Positions 12,137 through 23,380 of a stretch of DNA of 64,000 bases are shown here, in pieces. The notes beneath the pieces were generated by a model that ran no database searches, was not told where the DNA came from, and saw nothing but the letters and a program-made list of their open reading frames with translations. Position 1 is the stretch's first letter; every line of letters begins with the position of its first letter. Made by a program: the position numbers and the translations under genes. This DNA is from Colletotrichum lupini (taxonomy: Eukaryota; Ascomycota; Sordariomycetes; Glomerellales; Glomerellaceae), in contig NC_064672.1 in the NCBI RefSeq assembly GCF_023278565.1, positions 620,001 through 684,000 of the forward strand, written 5' to 3'.

Positions 12137-13378
12137 ATGCCGAAAGTCATCATCTTCGCCGGCGCCCCCGAGGCCGACTGGTCATCTCCGGATTCCCTCC
12201 TCCTCTCCGGCCCACCCGCTTTACCCGTCTCCACTTCAACATCAACGTCAACCTCATCGTCAACCTCAACACCGGCAACTCAAAACGCAAATACAACCAC
12301 GATAGCCCTCCCATGCTGGCGATCCCTCCCCTTATACCACAAGCCCCTAACAACAGGCTACTCCCAACCCCACGGCCTCCCCTCAAACTTCCTCCCCCCA
12401 GCACACTTCTTCTCCCTCTCCTGGGACGCCCACCAAGAAACAACCAACAACGACACCACAACCACAGCGGACTCCCAAGACCCCCTCTCCCAGCAATTCT
12501 ACAACCACTCCCTAGCCCTCCACCACGACCTCGCATCCTCCCAGCTCCCGCCCCCTCCGTCCTCATCACAACCTCCACCCCAGCAAAACCCATCCAGACA
12601 CAGAGACAACACCTCCTTCAACACAACAGCAACAGACTCCTTCATATCCGAAACAACAGACTCCTTCCAAGACACCACAGCAGACCTCTCCACCTCAACC
12701 CCGCGTCCTCCCCTTTTGACCTCAACCCACCACCTCTCCGACCTAGAAGACATCCCCCCGGCCCCCTCCCTCCTCCGCCTCGCCCCGCAAACCGTCACCG
12801 TGAACCTCATCGCGGGCGTAATCTCCGTCTCCACCCCGCGAAGCGTGACCACCCGCTGGGGCAACGAACTATCTCTGGTCGAGGTGCTCTTAGGGGACGA
12901 CACGCGCGCCGGGTTCGGCGTGACGTTTTGGTTACCTGCTATGCCGCCGCCTCCCCCAGCAGCTGCAAAGAGCGCCGGTAAGCCCGCAACAGCAGATCCG
13001 ACGTCGCCGGCGAATCTCCGGAGACAAGACGTCGTGTTATTGCAGAACGTGGCGCTGCATGTGTTTAGAGGAAAGGTATATGGGCAGAGCCTGCGGAAGG
13101 GGTTGACTAGGACGACGGTGCTTTATCGGAGGAAGTTGGGGGAGGGCGATGAGGGCGGGTATTATCGTCCGAGGGACCTGGAGAGGTCTCTCGCTGCAGG
13201 AGGAGGGGATGGGGATGGGGAACCGAGCACGGTACATCCGCAGCTTGTCAAGACGAGGAGGGTGTGGGAGTGGGTGATGAGGTTTGTCGGCGGCGGCGGC
13301 GGCGGCGGCGAGGAGAAGACGACGGTGAGGGGGGTTGTGAAGAGGGGGTGGGATGCGTTGCCTGATGATACCCAGTGA
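12137..13378 (+). CDS. Hypothetical protein with a possible OB-fold-like core
   Basis: A single exon of 413 aa starts at MPKVIIFAGAPEADWSS. A Ser/Thr/Pro-rich low-complexity segment (about 35-230) is followed by a more ordered part (about 240-340: VTVNLIAGVISVSTPRSVTTRWG, then LSLVEVLLGDDTRAGFGVTFWLP and LRRQDVVLLQNVALHVFRGKVYG). This pattern of strands around a ligand-like surface resembles an OB-fold nucleic-acid-binding domain; that is inference from pattern only. A run of Gly residues near the C-terminus is encoded by a GGC repeat (13288-13311). The first half of the coding strand is strongly pyrimidine-rich and the second half purine-rich. I do not recognise a named family. Confidence 0.65.
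   Translation: MPKVIIFAGAPEADWSSPDSLLLSGPPALPVSTSTSTSTSSSTSTPATQNANTTTIALPCWRSLPLYHKPLTTGYSQPHGLPSNFLPPAHFFSLSWDAHQETTNNDTTTTADSQDPLSQQFYNHSLALHHDLASSQLPPPPSSSQPPPQQNPSRHRDNTSFNTTATDSFISETTDSFQDTTADLSTSTPRPPLLTSTHHLSDLEDIPPAPSLLRLAPQTVTVNLIAGVISVSTPRSVTTRWGNELSLVEVLLGDDTRAGFGVTFWLPAMPPPPPAAAKSAGKPATADPTSPANLRRQDVVLLQNVALHVFRGKVYGQSLRKGLTRTTVLYRRKLGEGDEGGYYRPRDLERSLAAGGGDGDGEPSTVHPQLVKTRRVWEWVMRFVGGGGGGGEEKTTVRGVVKRGWDALPDDTQ
13288..13311 (+). repeat. GGC trinucleotide repeat inside a CDS
   Basis: About eight GGC units encode a short poly-glycine run near the C-terminus of the 12.1-kb gene. The tract could vary in length without changing the frame. Confidence 0.9.
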
Positions 13379-13979
13379 AGTGTGAGAATCACTTCGCGCT
13401 CGGAAAAGGGAAAGGGAAGAATTGTTGTATTGATGGATGCTCGGAAGGCATGGGTTATTCTAGTTTATACGCCGGCGTTCAGTCGAGTACACGACTCAAA
13501 ATAGAAAGCCCATCGTACAAACAACCTTGATACCTCGTAGCTGGCAGCATGATCGACATGTTCAGGTGAGAGTATCGTACCGTACTTGGGATCTTCCTCT
13601 AACCCATCATAACCGGGGGCAAAGTAGTACTTATTCAACCTTTGGTATCCGCGCCACCGCCGCCAAACCCCTGTTGTCTGGTAGTCTGCATAGTAGGATT
13701 ATGCATCGCATCACGCTTTAATTCTGCGTTGCGGTCGTCTCTCTCCTGAAACTGCTTTGACGAGCTTGAAGAATGGATCGACTTTCTCCTCAACGTCCGA
13801 TTCATCACCAGTGTCCGCCTGACGCCGCACACCCCATCCTCCACCTCGCAGGCCCTCCCCGCCCACGCCACCAGTCAAGGCTGTTATCCGGCTATTCTAT
13901 TACCTCGAGTATTCTGGTGAGAATATCCCCCGTCATAATGAGAGAGCTACATAGCACCGTATGAGAGCACAACTTTCAC

Positions 13980-14420
13980 TTAGAGAGTGATCTTTACCAC
14001 TCCCAACACCGCTACCCGTCGCCTCCTACATCAAGTGCATGTGGGCATTCGCATCACGGACCGCAAATATAGCAGGCAGATCAAGCGCGCCGGACTTGGT
14101 CTCGAGCCGCATGACCATACCGGTAAGATCCATAAGTATGACCTCTAGAACAACCGTCCTATCGTTAACATCGATTATATTAACGAGAACAAGTACGTAG
14201 ACGAGACCGATTCGGAAAAGATCAACGTCTATATCTCTCGATGGGAACTCAAGTCCTATCTCAAGTCATACAACCGCATCTGGCAGCGCACCATCTTTGA
14301 TGAGGCCCAAATAGCCAAAAAGCCATCAATGATACCGTTTTTCAGGACCCGCATGTCTAGTACAGGCCTCGCCCACTCTTGGTTTTGTCATATGAAAGCG
14401 TAGTAGAGCATATCAATTAC
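13980..14420 (+). pseudogene. Degenerate protein-coding relic with in-frame stops
   Basis: One frame reads as credible protein (KYVDETDSEKINVYISRW, then KSYLKSYNRIWQRTIFDEAQ) but is interrupted by stop codons, mostly TAG. The region around it, to about 14530, is AT-richer than the flanking genes. This is what point-mutation decay, for example by RIP (repeat-induced C-to-T mutation), would leave of a transposon or duplicated gene. I cannot name the parent family. It lies between two intact genes and has no intact counterpart in the window. Confidence 0.4.
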
Positions 14421-14556
14421 GTCTAGAAGTTTACGTTCATACGCAATAACAATCCGACATTACAATTTCTAGTCTAAGTAGAGCAGGGTTCTAAACCGGG
14501 TATCCTCTAAATCTCATGTAACCGTTTACTTCGTATCGTACAAGACGTTGAAACTC

Positions 14557-16337
14557 TCAAACAGCAACAGCAGCAGCACCACCTTTGCCCTCCTTCTTGA
14601 CGCTCTTCCATTGCAGGCCCAGGCAGGCAACGAAAGCAGCACAGGCGCAGGCAACAGTAACATAAAAGGTGTGCCTGAGTCCATCCATGTAGGCCTCAAG
14701 GACCACGTCAATGGCGTCAGCACGGCCCATCTGCGTCAAAATGTTGCGGACCTGGTCAGCGCCGGCGTTGATGAAGATCTGAGGGTTGATATCCGGAGCG
14801 TTCTTAGTGACTCCGTCAATGAGACCCGTCTGGAACAGTGTCTGGGCGACGGCGATCATGATGGCGCCGCCAAAGGACTGGAAGAACTGCACGCATGCGG
14901 TCGCGACGGGAACCTCTTCCTGGGGCAAGACCGTCTGGACGACGAGCACACCAATCTGGAAACCTGCGCCGATGCCGAGGCCCGCGAGCACCTGGTATCC
15001 GAACCACTCGCGCATGGGCGTGTCAAGGTCGAAGGTGGTGATCATGCCTGAGCCAACGGCGAAGAGGACCAGAGACGGTAGGATGATGGCGCTGTAGTAG
15101 CCAATGATGGAGATCAGGGCGCCACTGGCAATGGATGCGACGACGGTTGCGAGGAGAAGGGGCAGAATCTTGATGCCGGCCTGGACGGCACTGACGCCTT
15201 GGATTGCCTGGAAGTAGAGAGCTACAATCTGTTAGAATGCTGGTTCTCGAGTGTGATGACTCTGTGGAAGCAGAAGCAGGGGTAGGGAAGGCACTTACAC
15301 AAATAGTAGAGGAGCGGGAAGAATGCAGCACCAAAGAAGCAGGCAAACAGCATGGCGCAAACGACGTTGCGGTTCTTGAATAGCTTGGGAGGCAGCGTTC
15401 CCTTGTCGCCCTGCCATAGCTGAATACCAATGAAGACGATAATCATGAGCGCGGATCCGACAAATAGCCCAATAATCTTGGAGCTATTCCAGGGGTACTC
15501 GGCGCCACCCCACTGGAGAGCGAGAATAAGGCAGACAATCGCGGGCAGGAAGATGGCCGTTCCGATGAGGTCGAGCTGCAGAATGCGCTTCATCAGAGAC
15601 TCTCCACTGGGGTTGTTCTTTCGGCTGATGGTGAGGAGGAAGAAGATAAAGGCCATGGCGATACCGCCGATGGGGAGGTTGATGTAGAAACACCACCGCC
15701 AGGTCGCTTTCTCGGTAAAGACACCACCCAGCAGAGGCCCAGCAACGGACGCAACACCCCACATGCCCCCAATAAGACCGAATGCCAGGGGTCGCTTCTC
15801 GAGAGGCATGGTGTAGCTGAGGATGACGATGGATCCGGAGAACAGACCCGCAGTACCAATACCAGCAATGGCGCGACCAACGATGAAGGCGGTGGAGGTT
15901 GGCGCAAGAGCGCAGACGAGGGAGCCGATTTCAAAGATGGCGATGGCAGTGAGATAGGCGTACTTGATGCTGAAGAGCTTGTAGATGGTGCCGTACATCG
16001 GCTGCAGGGCCGTTGTTGTCAGAAGGTAGGACGCGCCATACCAGCCGATGTCCTTGACGCTGCCGTACTCCGCTGTGATTGTGCCGAGGGCTGGGGCGAT
16101 GATGGTCTGGTCGAGGGCGACGAGGAAGACGGCGAGGCAGAGGGAGATGAGGATGAGGACGACTTTGAGGCCAGATGGGTAGACGACGTCTTCGTCGCCG
16201 GTCGCGTGAGAGGGGTCCTGCTTCTCGTAGGTCTCGGGCATGTTGGGGTCATCGTGAACGTGGTGCTTCTCGGTGGAGATGGAGGGATCGGCTGAGGTGG
16301 TGTCACCGAGCTTCTCGTCGGGGTGTTTGGAGCCCAT
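14557..16337 (-). CDS. MFS drug/toxin efflux transporter, 14-TM DHA2 type
   Basis: Two exons (15299-16337 and 14557-15221, 77-nt intron) give 567 aa. The polar N-terminus (about 60 aa) is cytosolic. It is followed by helices carrying the DHA2 signatures LDQTIIAPALGTI and YLLTTTALQPMYGTIYKLF, motif C-like GLIGGMWGVASVAGPLLGGVF, and WRWCFYINLPIGG. The architecture and length fit the fungal 14-TM drug:H+ antiporters, which include HC-toxin-type and azole efflux pumps. Such proteins export hydrophobic compounds across the plasma membrane; the substrate cannot be read from sequence. No biosynthetic gene cluster is adjacent. The start at 16337 (MGSKHPDEK) is preferred over an in-frame ATG at 16409, because the extra 24 residues look like leader. 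Confidence 0.9.
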
Positions 16338-17110
16338 GGTGATAGTGTAGGTTGTGATGAAGATTCTTGTTGTCGTGGTTTTGCTCCAAGGGAGAATTAA
16401 CTTGTACACTGGTTCAACCGGTGGTGTGTATGTTCTTCGTAGCGGTAGAGTAAAGGTAGGGAAGACGTCGATGTTATTCTTTTACAAACCTACGGGCGTG
16501 GGAGGAAGGAAAAGGAAGGAGGACCCTGGATGATACAGAAGAGGCAAGAGACGGATGTGAAATGGTGTGCGGCAGGCAGCGCAGGTTTTATGTATCCATC
16601 AGACGAGGCGGGCTGATGCTCGCGCTTGCGAGGCAAGGTAAGGTAAGGTCAGGTCAGGTAGGTACACTAGTAAATCATCCTGAATGACATCTGAGATCGT
16701 GAAATTTCTCAGCTGCAGCATCCCATCGGGTAAGACTGCACCATCGCAGACCCCAACCCGATTTGAACACTCGTAAGCCCCAGGGATGGCCCAGCCAAAC
16801 GCCCAAGCTCCCCCCCTGGTCATTTGGTCAATGCCTACCAAGACAAGGTATCTTTTCTTTGTGCGCTCCATACTTTGGATACCCAGTTGTCATGTAAGGT
16901 AGGTAAGCAAAGGAGGTAAAACTTGGTGGGATGCCTTAGCGTGAGCTTGTCTGCGTTTGAGTGGGTGGGATGGGGAGGAGAGAATTGGGGAAACGAGTCA
17001 CTCGGCCCAGACACGCTGCAAACTGTGGTCATCGAAATTGGCAAAAAAGAAGAAAATGTCCGAAGGAGGAACGCCCTTCGTCACCATAGTTACGTGAGCC
17101 TCAATCGCGT

Positions 17111-17142
<32 letters not shown>

Positions 17143-18290
17143 CAGTGCCGGAGGAAGGGCGGAGGGATATCGGGCCAGGGGCAGGGGTCACTCCGAGCAC
17201 AAAGTCCTGGTAGTAGGTACCTATCCTCCCTACCTTATTTTACGGTTTACGACGGCTGCAGCAGACTCCATGTGGCAGTGGATCAAGAGTGCTACTGCGT
17301 AGACCATGGTCCATGGATGATGGATCTAAGAGAATCTAAAGACCGGAAAATCCAGACGAATTCCAGGAATTCCAGCCCAGTCGGTCGGCCCATCTCGGTG
17401 GTCGGAGGGAAAACTTGTCCGACTTACGCGGGGTGGGTCACTCACTGTAACAAGCGCCCGTGATTGGTCAAATTGTAAGCCGACGCCTTCGGCCCTCGCA
17501 CTTTGATTTCATAAGCCAAAAAGCCTCTTTTTGGATTAACGACGTCAAGACTCCAAGCGCGAATCCAGCAACCCGCTCAGACCTTTGCTCATCTCCCGTC
17601 TCTTTGGGGCGCTACTCCCTAGCGGGCGCCGACCAACACCGCAAACACCTGGCTGCGGCTGAACCCATTCTTGCAGAGTCTAGAGGCCCGTAGACCAAAG
17701 GCCCGTAGACGGCTCCGAGAGTCACGGCGATCCTTGCACTTGCAGGTGCTGTACACAAGTGCCAATGTTGACTCACACCGTGCGTTCGGCCGATGAATCG
17801 CTTGCGGCTCATAATCTGGCCGACCGCCGCGTCTCTGGTCCTTTGATGATTCACGAAATGGGACTTTGGTCGGCCGTGGGACCGGACGGACGTGGGTTTC
17901 CTTCCTTCGTGGAACCGGACTCGACCAGGGTAAGCCGTGAGGTAATAGATTGCTCCGGGACTCTGATGTTCCCTTTGGTGTGTAAGTTGTATTACATAAC
18001 GCCTTCAACGCCGTTGCAGGTTGAGGTCAGGGACGGGACACGGCGACGGGAGTGGCCGTTACGACGGCCGGCCCCCACATGCCGGAAGAGGTTATTCGGA
18101 AATCCCGGACCCGACAAACTGTCAAGCACTCACTGGTATTTCATCTCTTATGTCTTGACTAGATCAATCTACCGGCGTCAACGTCGCTTTCTAGTTCAGG
18201 GTCGTCCTAGGGCGAGGACGCTTTATGACAGCGTACCCCTCGGCAGAAAAGAGTAGAGAGAGAAGAGGGAGTGTCTAAACTAATCAAAGC
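16338..18290. other. Intergenic region with AGGTA tract and (GT)n microsatellite
   Basis: It begins with the MFS promoter, which contains an AGGTAAGGTAAGGTCAGG tract (about 16633-16662). A GT dinucleotide repeat follows at 17109-17143. Small frames at 16.9-18.2 kb have no recognisable product and share no conserved feature I know. No gene is supported. Confidence 0.5.
17109..17143. repeat. (GT)n microsatellite
   Basis: An almost pure GT run with one GA interruption lies in the intergenic space upstream of the MFS gene. It could be polymorphic between isolates. Confidence 0.9.
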
Positions 18291-19500
18291 CCTCCACCCC
18301 AACGATCTTTCAACTTATACGTATTTAAAGGTACTCATAGGCTCTGCCTAACTTCTTGTCATTCTTATTATTCTTAATGCTATCTTGCATTTTTAGTATT
18401 TATTTTTAATTCCTACCTTTGCTAGCTACTCGGGCGATTCTCGAGATCGTTTAAATAGTATTAATACATAGCATCGGTAGATACTATTACTATCTCGATA
18501 GGCTATTTACTAAATTTTCTTTTACCTTTTTAACTTTCCCTCTTATAAAGTTCGTAACCACGGATCAGCATTTCTAGTATATTCCTTATTGAATACGCTT
18601 GGGATAATGTCGAGTAGTTATGATGACTATAGTGGTACTAAGGAACTAGAAGACCCATAAGGGCTGGTGTTAAACTGCTTTTCACCTTATAGCAATGGTC
18701 ATGAGTTACGCTCTGACCGGAGCCGTTCTGCTCTGCCGGCTGGACCTCTGCCGGCGCAATTTCCACGACCGCCTCTAGAAGAGGCGAATGGTGGCAACCG
18801 CGGTGCCGATTGTTTTCTTAGTGATCTTAATCACCAAGCAAGCCGGGTGCTTCTTCAGACTTGGCCAGCGCATCATTGACGCCATCAAGGTCTGTGGCCT
18901 CGAGTATTATGATGATGATAATAATACGTAAGGGACTCTTGGCAATACTGTAAGGACGGAAGAAAAGTCGTTAAAGAAGTAGATTTAGCTTTTGGAATGG
19001 TTGTTGGCTTGGAGAGAAGAGGGTTTGTTGACACATCGAGGAGCATACCGGGGCTCTAATAGACAAGCTTTTGTTTGCATGAGCTCGGGGCCCTCTTGCC
19101 TACTTTAAATGAACGGGCGTTATAATTTGCCAGGAGAGAGTCGTATGGAAGGTCTTCTGCCTGAGGTGAGAGGAAGGAAGAGGGCATGGCTTTATAAGCG
19201 GACTTCACGATCAAGAAGGGAAGTTGAAGCTCTTATTCCGACATCCTTCAGCGCGTCTTCACAAAAGTTGAAGGAGCTTTCGAGATGGAAGGGAACATCA
19301 CTGGAAGGTATGGCAGGTAAGGAAGAATTCCAGGGGGTCGAGACTCTTCCCGCGCGAAAACTGAGATACGCCTGGGAGGCGCTATGGTCTATCTGCCTTG
19401 ATCATTAAGGGGAAGGTGGTCTTTTGAGAAGGAGTACGTGAAGGCAAGTACCCTACTGTCGTATTCTGAGGTAGATATAGCAGCGAAAGGAAGCGCAAAT
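18290..19500. pseudogene. AT-rich tract and adjoining degenerate sequence
   Basis: 18290-18660 is clearly more AT-rich than its neighbours and rich in TA words, as in RIP-mutated DNA. Just after it, 18690-18900 (+) can be read as membrane-like protein (MVMSYALTGAVLLCRLDLC..., MVATAVPIVFLVILITKQAG) broken by a TAG. A further 99-codon frame at 19109-19408 has no recognisable product. I read the whole as a decayed element or gene of unknown origin. Confidence 0.3.
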
Positions 19501-19651
19501 CAACATCTGATCTCTTGGTGAGTGTTGCTTAACATGGTAAGGCAGGTAGTGCGTGACCCACGATGGAAGACTCTCCCTCCAAGACGTGACTTCCCCCTGG
19601 ACCATCCAGGTTTCCACCGGGTCCGAATACACAACCTGAATAACCACACAG

Positions 19652-19904
19652 CAAGCCTTCATATACACCCCCGCGGCCATTCCTGTCACCAGCCAGCAGG
19701 CGCCCGTCTAGGTCGACGGGTCAGGTCAAACTGGCTGGGTGGTGGAGTGGTTTATGGTCAACAATCAATTCGCCAACCAGCCTACTCGACGACAGGCTCA
19801 GCGCATACCCAAGTTCGAATCCCAGCTTGAGCACCAGATATTTCCTAGCATGAGCACCAAGAGATGTAGCCCCCAGTCCAGCACCGGGGGGGTGAACTCT
19901 TTTG
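19652..19904 (+). repeat. SINE-like dispersed repeat, copy 1 (pol III box A and B)
   Basis: It is homologous to 53520-53746 on the other strand. The two share an identical 38-nt block (19699-19736 here) and many shorter blocks on either side. A perfect match to the pol III box A consensus (TGGTGGAGTGG) is at 19740-19750, and one to box B (AGTTCGAATCC) at 19812-19822, 61 nt apart. The unit ends in CTCTTTTG, a possible pol III stop. The flanks of the box B stem do not pair as in a working tRNA and no acceptor stem forms, so it is not a tRNA gene but tRNA-derived in appearance. Confidence 0.7.
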
Positions 19905-20307
19905 TCAGTCTGAATGACTTTTTGATATTAGCCATGCTAGCATCAGTATGACCTCCGCAAGCGTTACTGATTCAAGATTTCATCTGTAGTAGTCATTAAT
20001 ACATCACAAAGACTCGTGTTAGACGGATAAAAGCAAATCCCAACTGCGCGAGCTATCACTTAAAGAAACAGAGTTACGTCGCCATAATTCTGATATGTAT
20101 GCAGTTTCAGCTTCGAGATGCAACGTCCCTACCGCACACTTTGCTTTCTTTGGCGGGCATGTGTCTGGAGGATATTGAAAGCCCTACTCATAAACAGTAT
20201 CAATGAGAAGTCCGAGGATTCTATCGAAGCTTCTCTTGCGTGGTTTCATCCTCCCACCACCCTTCCCTGGTGATCATAACGAGAAGCCACGATCAGTCTC
20301 TCCCCGC

Positions 20308-21717
20308 CTATGCCTTTATCTCGCTCTCGCCAGGTCCTACCCAAGTATATCTTGAGCCGAACCCTTCCCACCAGTGCAATCGAATGATGTCCTCCCTTGA
20401 ACAGGCCCTGTATATAAAATGCGATGCCCACTTCACATCGTTCATATCCTCTCCCTTTCCGAGGTTTTTATATGAGATGAGTCGAACGATTCGGTTCCCA
20501 TCCACATCTCTCCATTCATACGTATAATTGGTGTAACAAAAGGCACAGGCACGCATACGCCTATTGTCCATTGAATGCTGGGGCTCCTCATCCGGATGCC
20601 AGATATTTCGTATCCTTCTCAGATCATCAGATTCCCATTCTCGTCTGTATCTCGCAAGGTCGACAGGGTCGGTATAATACTGCATATTATGCTGAAATAT
20701 GAAAGGATACCTCGCTGCCCAGTACATATGCCCGCAACATTTGATGAGGTTGTTCCGTTCTAGTACTTGATAAAGGTAAGGGACGTCATTTCTGGTCGCG
20801 GAAAGGTCTGTGACGGTCTTTACGAGCAATTCGCCTTGTGTCGAGATACGGCCCGTCATGATTTGTTTAACCGTTGCCTTGACGCTCTCGTGGCAATATG
20901 CAACGGAATCGACTAGATAAAGTTGATCAGGACCATACAGATTCACTTTAGAACGCTTATCAGCGTGGAAGTGCTTGAGGACGTTGAAGTGAAGGGTGCG
21001 GTGGAGATAGGGTGAAACTAGTCTCTGATGCGGGTTTGCGGGTTCCTGAAGACAGGGACGATTATAGCCGCTGCCCTTGGCGCCGGTGCTGCTGTGAGAG
21101 GCGGTGGGTATCGACAAGTAAGGGTGGTGGAAGATCTGACAGGGCCTGCAGAGGACGTTGCCGTTTTTGTGCTCATCGACGTCTCTCTCCAGCAACGTCA
21201 GCAGCTCGAGTTTCTTTTGAGACGGTAGACTCAGTAGAAAGTTGTTCTCTCCGAAAATGGTCCACATTCTAAAGCTCGTCAGAGATAGGACTGCGCGGTC
21301 GACCATGGTGAGATAAGCGGAGATGGCGAGGAGCAACTCGGTAGGCATGATTTGATCGAGGCCTGGTCCTTGGTATAATGCGTCTTTTCTCATTCTACCA
21401 AAAAGTAGAGCGAACCACGCCCAGGCTGATTGTGGAGGTGTTTCTTGACATGTTTTGGCGATGCTCTGTTCATCGGATGGGTATACGGGCACCTGGAACT
21501 CGACATGGACCTCTTCAGTAGGAAGACGATTTCGTCGCAACCTTTGCTGATGACGACGACTGTTGGCGAGAATCATACCTGCCGCGGCCATGTTGTAAAA
21601 TATGTCGAGTGGTTGCTGTTGCGTGTGTCCGAGAAGACTTTGCTGCTCGCCTTTTGTCACCTTGTACATGTGCATATATATACCTGTAGAAAGAGTAAGG
21701 CTTACGCCAGCCAACAT
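20308..21717 (-). CDS. F-box-type fungal protein of unknown target
   Basis: A single open frame of 469 codons. Residues of about 122-165 (LDQIMPTELLLAISAYLTMVDRAVLSLTSFRMW) fit an F-box, followed by LLTLLERDVDEHKNGNVLCRPCQIFHHP, a Cys-containing continuation common in a large lineage-expanded class of fungal F-box-like proteins. The C-terminal half has many aromatic and charged residues and no domain I recognise. F-box proteins hold substrates for SCF ubiquitin ligases, but target and function are unknown here. The first 42 codons look like leader; the ATG at 21591 (MAAAGMILANSRRHQQRL) is a plausible true start. A GTAAGC...CTACAG pair near 21660-21695 could also mark a small 5' intron. Confidence 0.7.
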   Translation of the reverse strand: MLAGVSLTLSTGIYMHMYKVTKGEQQSLLGHTQQQPLDIFYNMAAAGMILANSRRHQQRLRRNRLPTEEVHVEFQVPVYPSDEQSIAKTCQETPPQSAWAWFALLFGRMRKDALYQGPGLDQIMPTELLLAISAYLTMVDRAVLSLTSFRMWTIFGENNFLLSLPSQKKLELLTLLERDVDEHKNGNVLCRPCQIFHHPYLSIPTASHSSTGAKGSGYNRPCLQEPANPHQRLVSPYLHRTLHFNVLKHFHADKRSKVNLYGPDQLYLVDSVAYCHESVKATVKQIMTGRISTQGELLVKTVTDLSATRNDVPYLYQVLERNNLIKCCGHMYWAARYPFIFQHNMQYYTDPVDLARYRREWESDDLRRIRNIWHPDEEPQHSMDNRRMRACAFCYTNYTYEWRDVDGNRIVRLISYKNLGKGEDMNDVKWASHFIYRACSREDIIRLHWWEGFGSRYTWVGPGESEIKA

Positions 21718-23380
21718 TCAACTCAGCCTTATCACCATCAATACCATGGGATGGTTTGGGTCGAAGAACCTTCTTTTGATGGCCAAGTCTTCAAGGTCGG
21801 TAAGGTGTTGTGAATTTACCTTAGGTAGGTGGGAGGGTCAGGTGGCGGCGCAGTAGGTGTATCATAACGGAGCCCGAGATCTGCCCGAAGCGCACGGCAG
21901 ACGAATACACTTGTGGATTTCTCTATCATACAGATAGCAAGATAGCTTCTCAAGTGACAGAGATCGTGCTAACCTGCCGGCTGAGTACATTGGGGGCATG
22001 AACGAGGAATGACAGCCATGACCACAGTGATGGTTAATCCTGCGACGGGCTATTGACTCAACATCGCGAATGCTATGGAGATAGCTTCGCCAGATGATTA
22101 GCCTCAAGTGGGTGATGGAACGATCCGCCGGTCAGCGCATAAGTGATACACAGAGTATACTTAATGACCAGCTAGAAGTAGCAGTAGAAGTGATAGTAGT
22201 AGTCATAAGAGATAGAGGTAGAGGCAGAAGGGGCTGAGCGGCTGGTTGTTCCGCGTGTAATCTGCCACCTTTCTGACAAGTTGCGCAATGAGTGAAGAGC
22301 TCCATTCACGTCGAAGTCAGACGTCAAAAAAAAGGTTGTTATGGTTCTCTCCCTTGAAACATGGCCCTGAATTCCACCTTGGCCGGAGGCACCGAAGTGC
22401 GATCAGATACAATCAGCTCATCACCCATCAAACACTCAACGATCAGAAAGCCAACGGAACCTAAGGCTGACAGAAGTGAGCAGTGGCCAAAGGTCTCTGC
22501 TATTTTAAGCTTTCGTCTCCCACGACGTTTCGGTTCGGGGCTAGTGTGGGGAAGTGCAGGCGGGAGCCAGAGAACACCTAACTGAGTGAGTAAGTGAGTG
22601 AGTGAGTGAGTGACGGGAATGTGAGTGAATGAGAATGGGAATGAAAATGGAAATGGAAATGCCGTTGTGGATCGACGAAACGAATGGGCAGTGCTTAGGT
22701 ACTTTGAAACTGCAAAGTACCCGCAGCAGCAAATTTGGGTGCGTTGATACCTCTGATTTCCCCGCAAGGGGAAGCCTGCAAATGAGCCTCAGACGGCTCA
22801 ACACGGTTCGCTGTTCATGGCGCCTACTGCGTCTTCACTTTCCAACCCTGGCAAGCCTGGCCGCATCCAACCGGAAAGGTTATCCTACAGCACCTTGAGG
22901 TAAGGTACATTGCTAAATATGTAGTCAGAGTATGTACAGTAGGTACTCAGACCTCTCCAACGTCTGTCTGCCCGCCTACCCGCTGCGCTCGCTCGTCAAC
23001 CAAACTCCAATTCAACCTCGACCCATCTACAACAACCTTGAGAGGTGGCTGCTTGAGCTATCACTACCTTACTACACCAGCCTCCTTTCCGTCGACATCA
23101 AACGTAAGGTACAAAGAGCGCTTCAAATGGTCTTGCGACATTCAACAATGCCATTTGCAACTCCGCATGTTACAACCAATATCTCAATGACATCGCCAAA
23201 GCCTTAATCGCGATCCCCGCCAAAACCAGCCCCCAAACGACGACTAGACCCAAACCACCTGGTCCACTACCCACTTAACGTTGCCGAACATCAAGCGTCA
23301 CTTACAATAAATCCCAGATCGCTCCGTGAATCTGGCTCTCGCGACTACCTCGACAGTTTTGAACCTCACTGCCGCCCGCC
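21718..23380. other. Intergenic region upstream of two divergent genes
   Basis: It contains AGGTAGG/AGGTAAGG tracts (about 21823 and 22898), a GTAGAAGTAG-type simple repeat (22170-22235) and a GAGT repeat (22584-22612). Short frames lack recognisable products. The last few hundred bases are pyrimidine-rich and likely form the 5' UTR of the gene starting at 23381. Confidence 0.5.

Noticed and set aside
12313..12981. A 222-aa Pro-rich plus-strand frame
   Set aside because: It overlaps the 12137-13378 gene in another frame and mirrors its CT/CA-rich codons.
14557..16337. A toxin biosynthetic gene cluster around the MFS pump and the alpha/beta hydrolase
   Set aside because: No polyketide synthase, NRPS, terpene synthase, P450 or cluster regulator is present within the window.
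19720..19835. A tRNA gene (box A and box B present)
   Set aside because: The T-stem around TTCGAAT does not pair, no acceptor stem complements the 3' part, and the same unit recurs at 53.5 kb with indels between the boxes, so a SINE-like repeat fits better.
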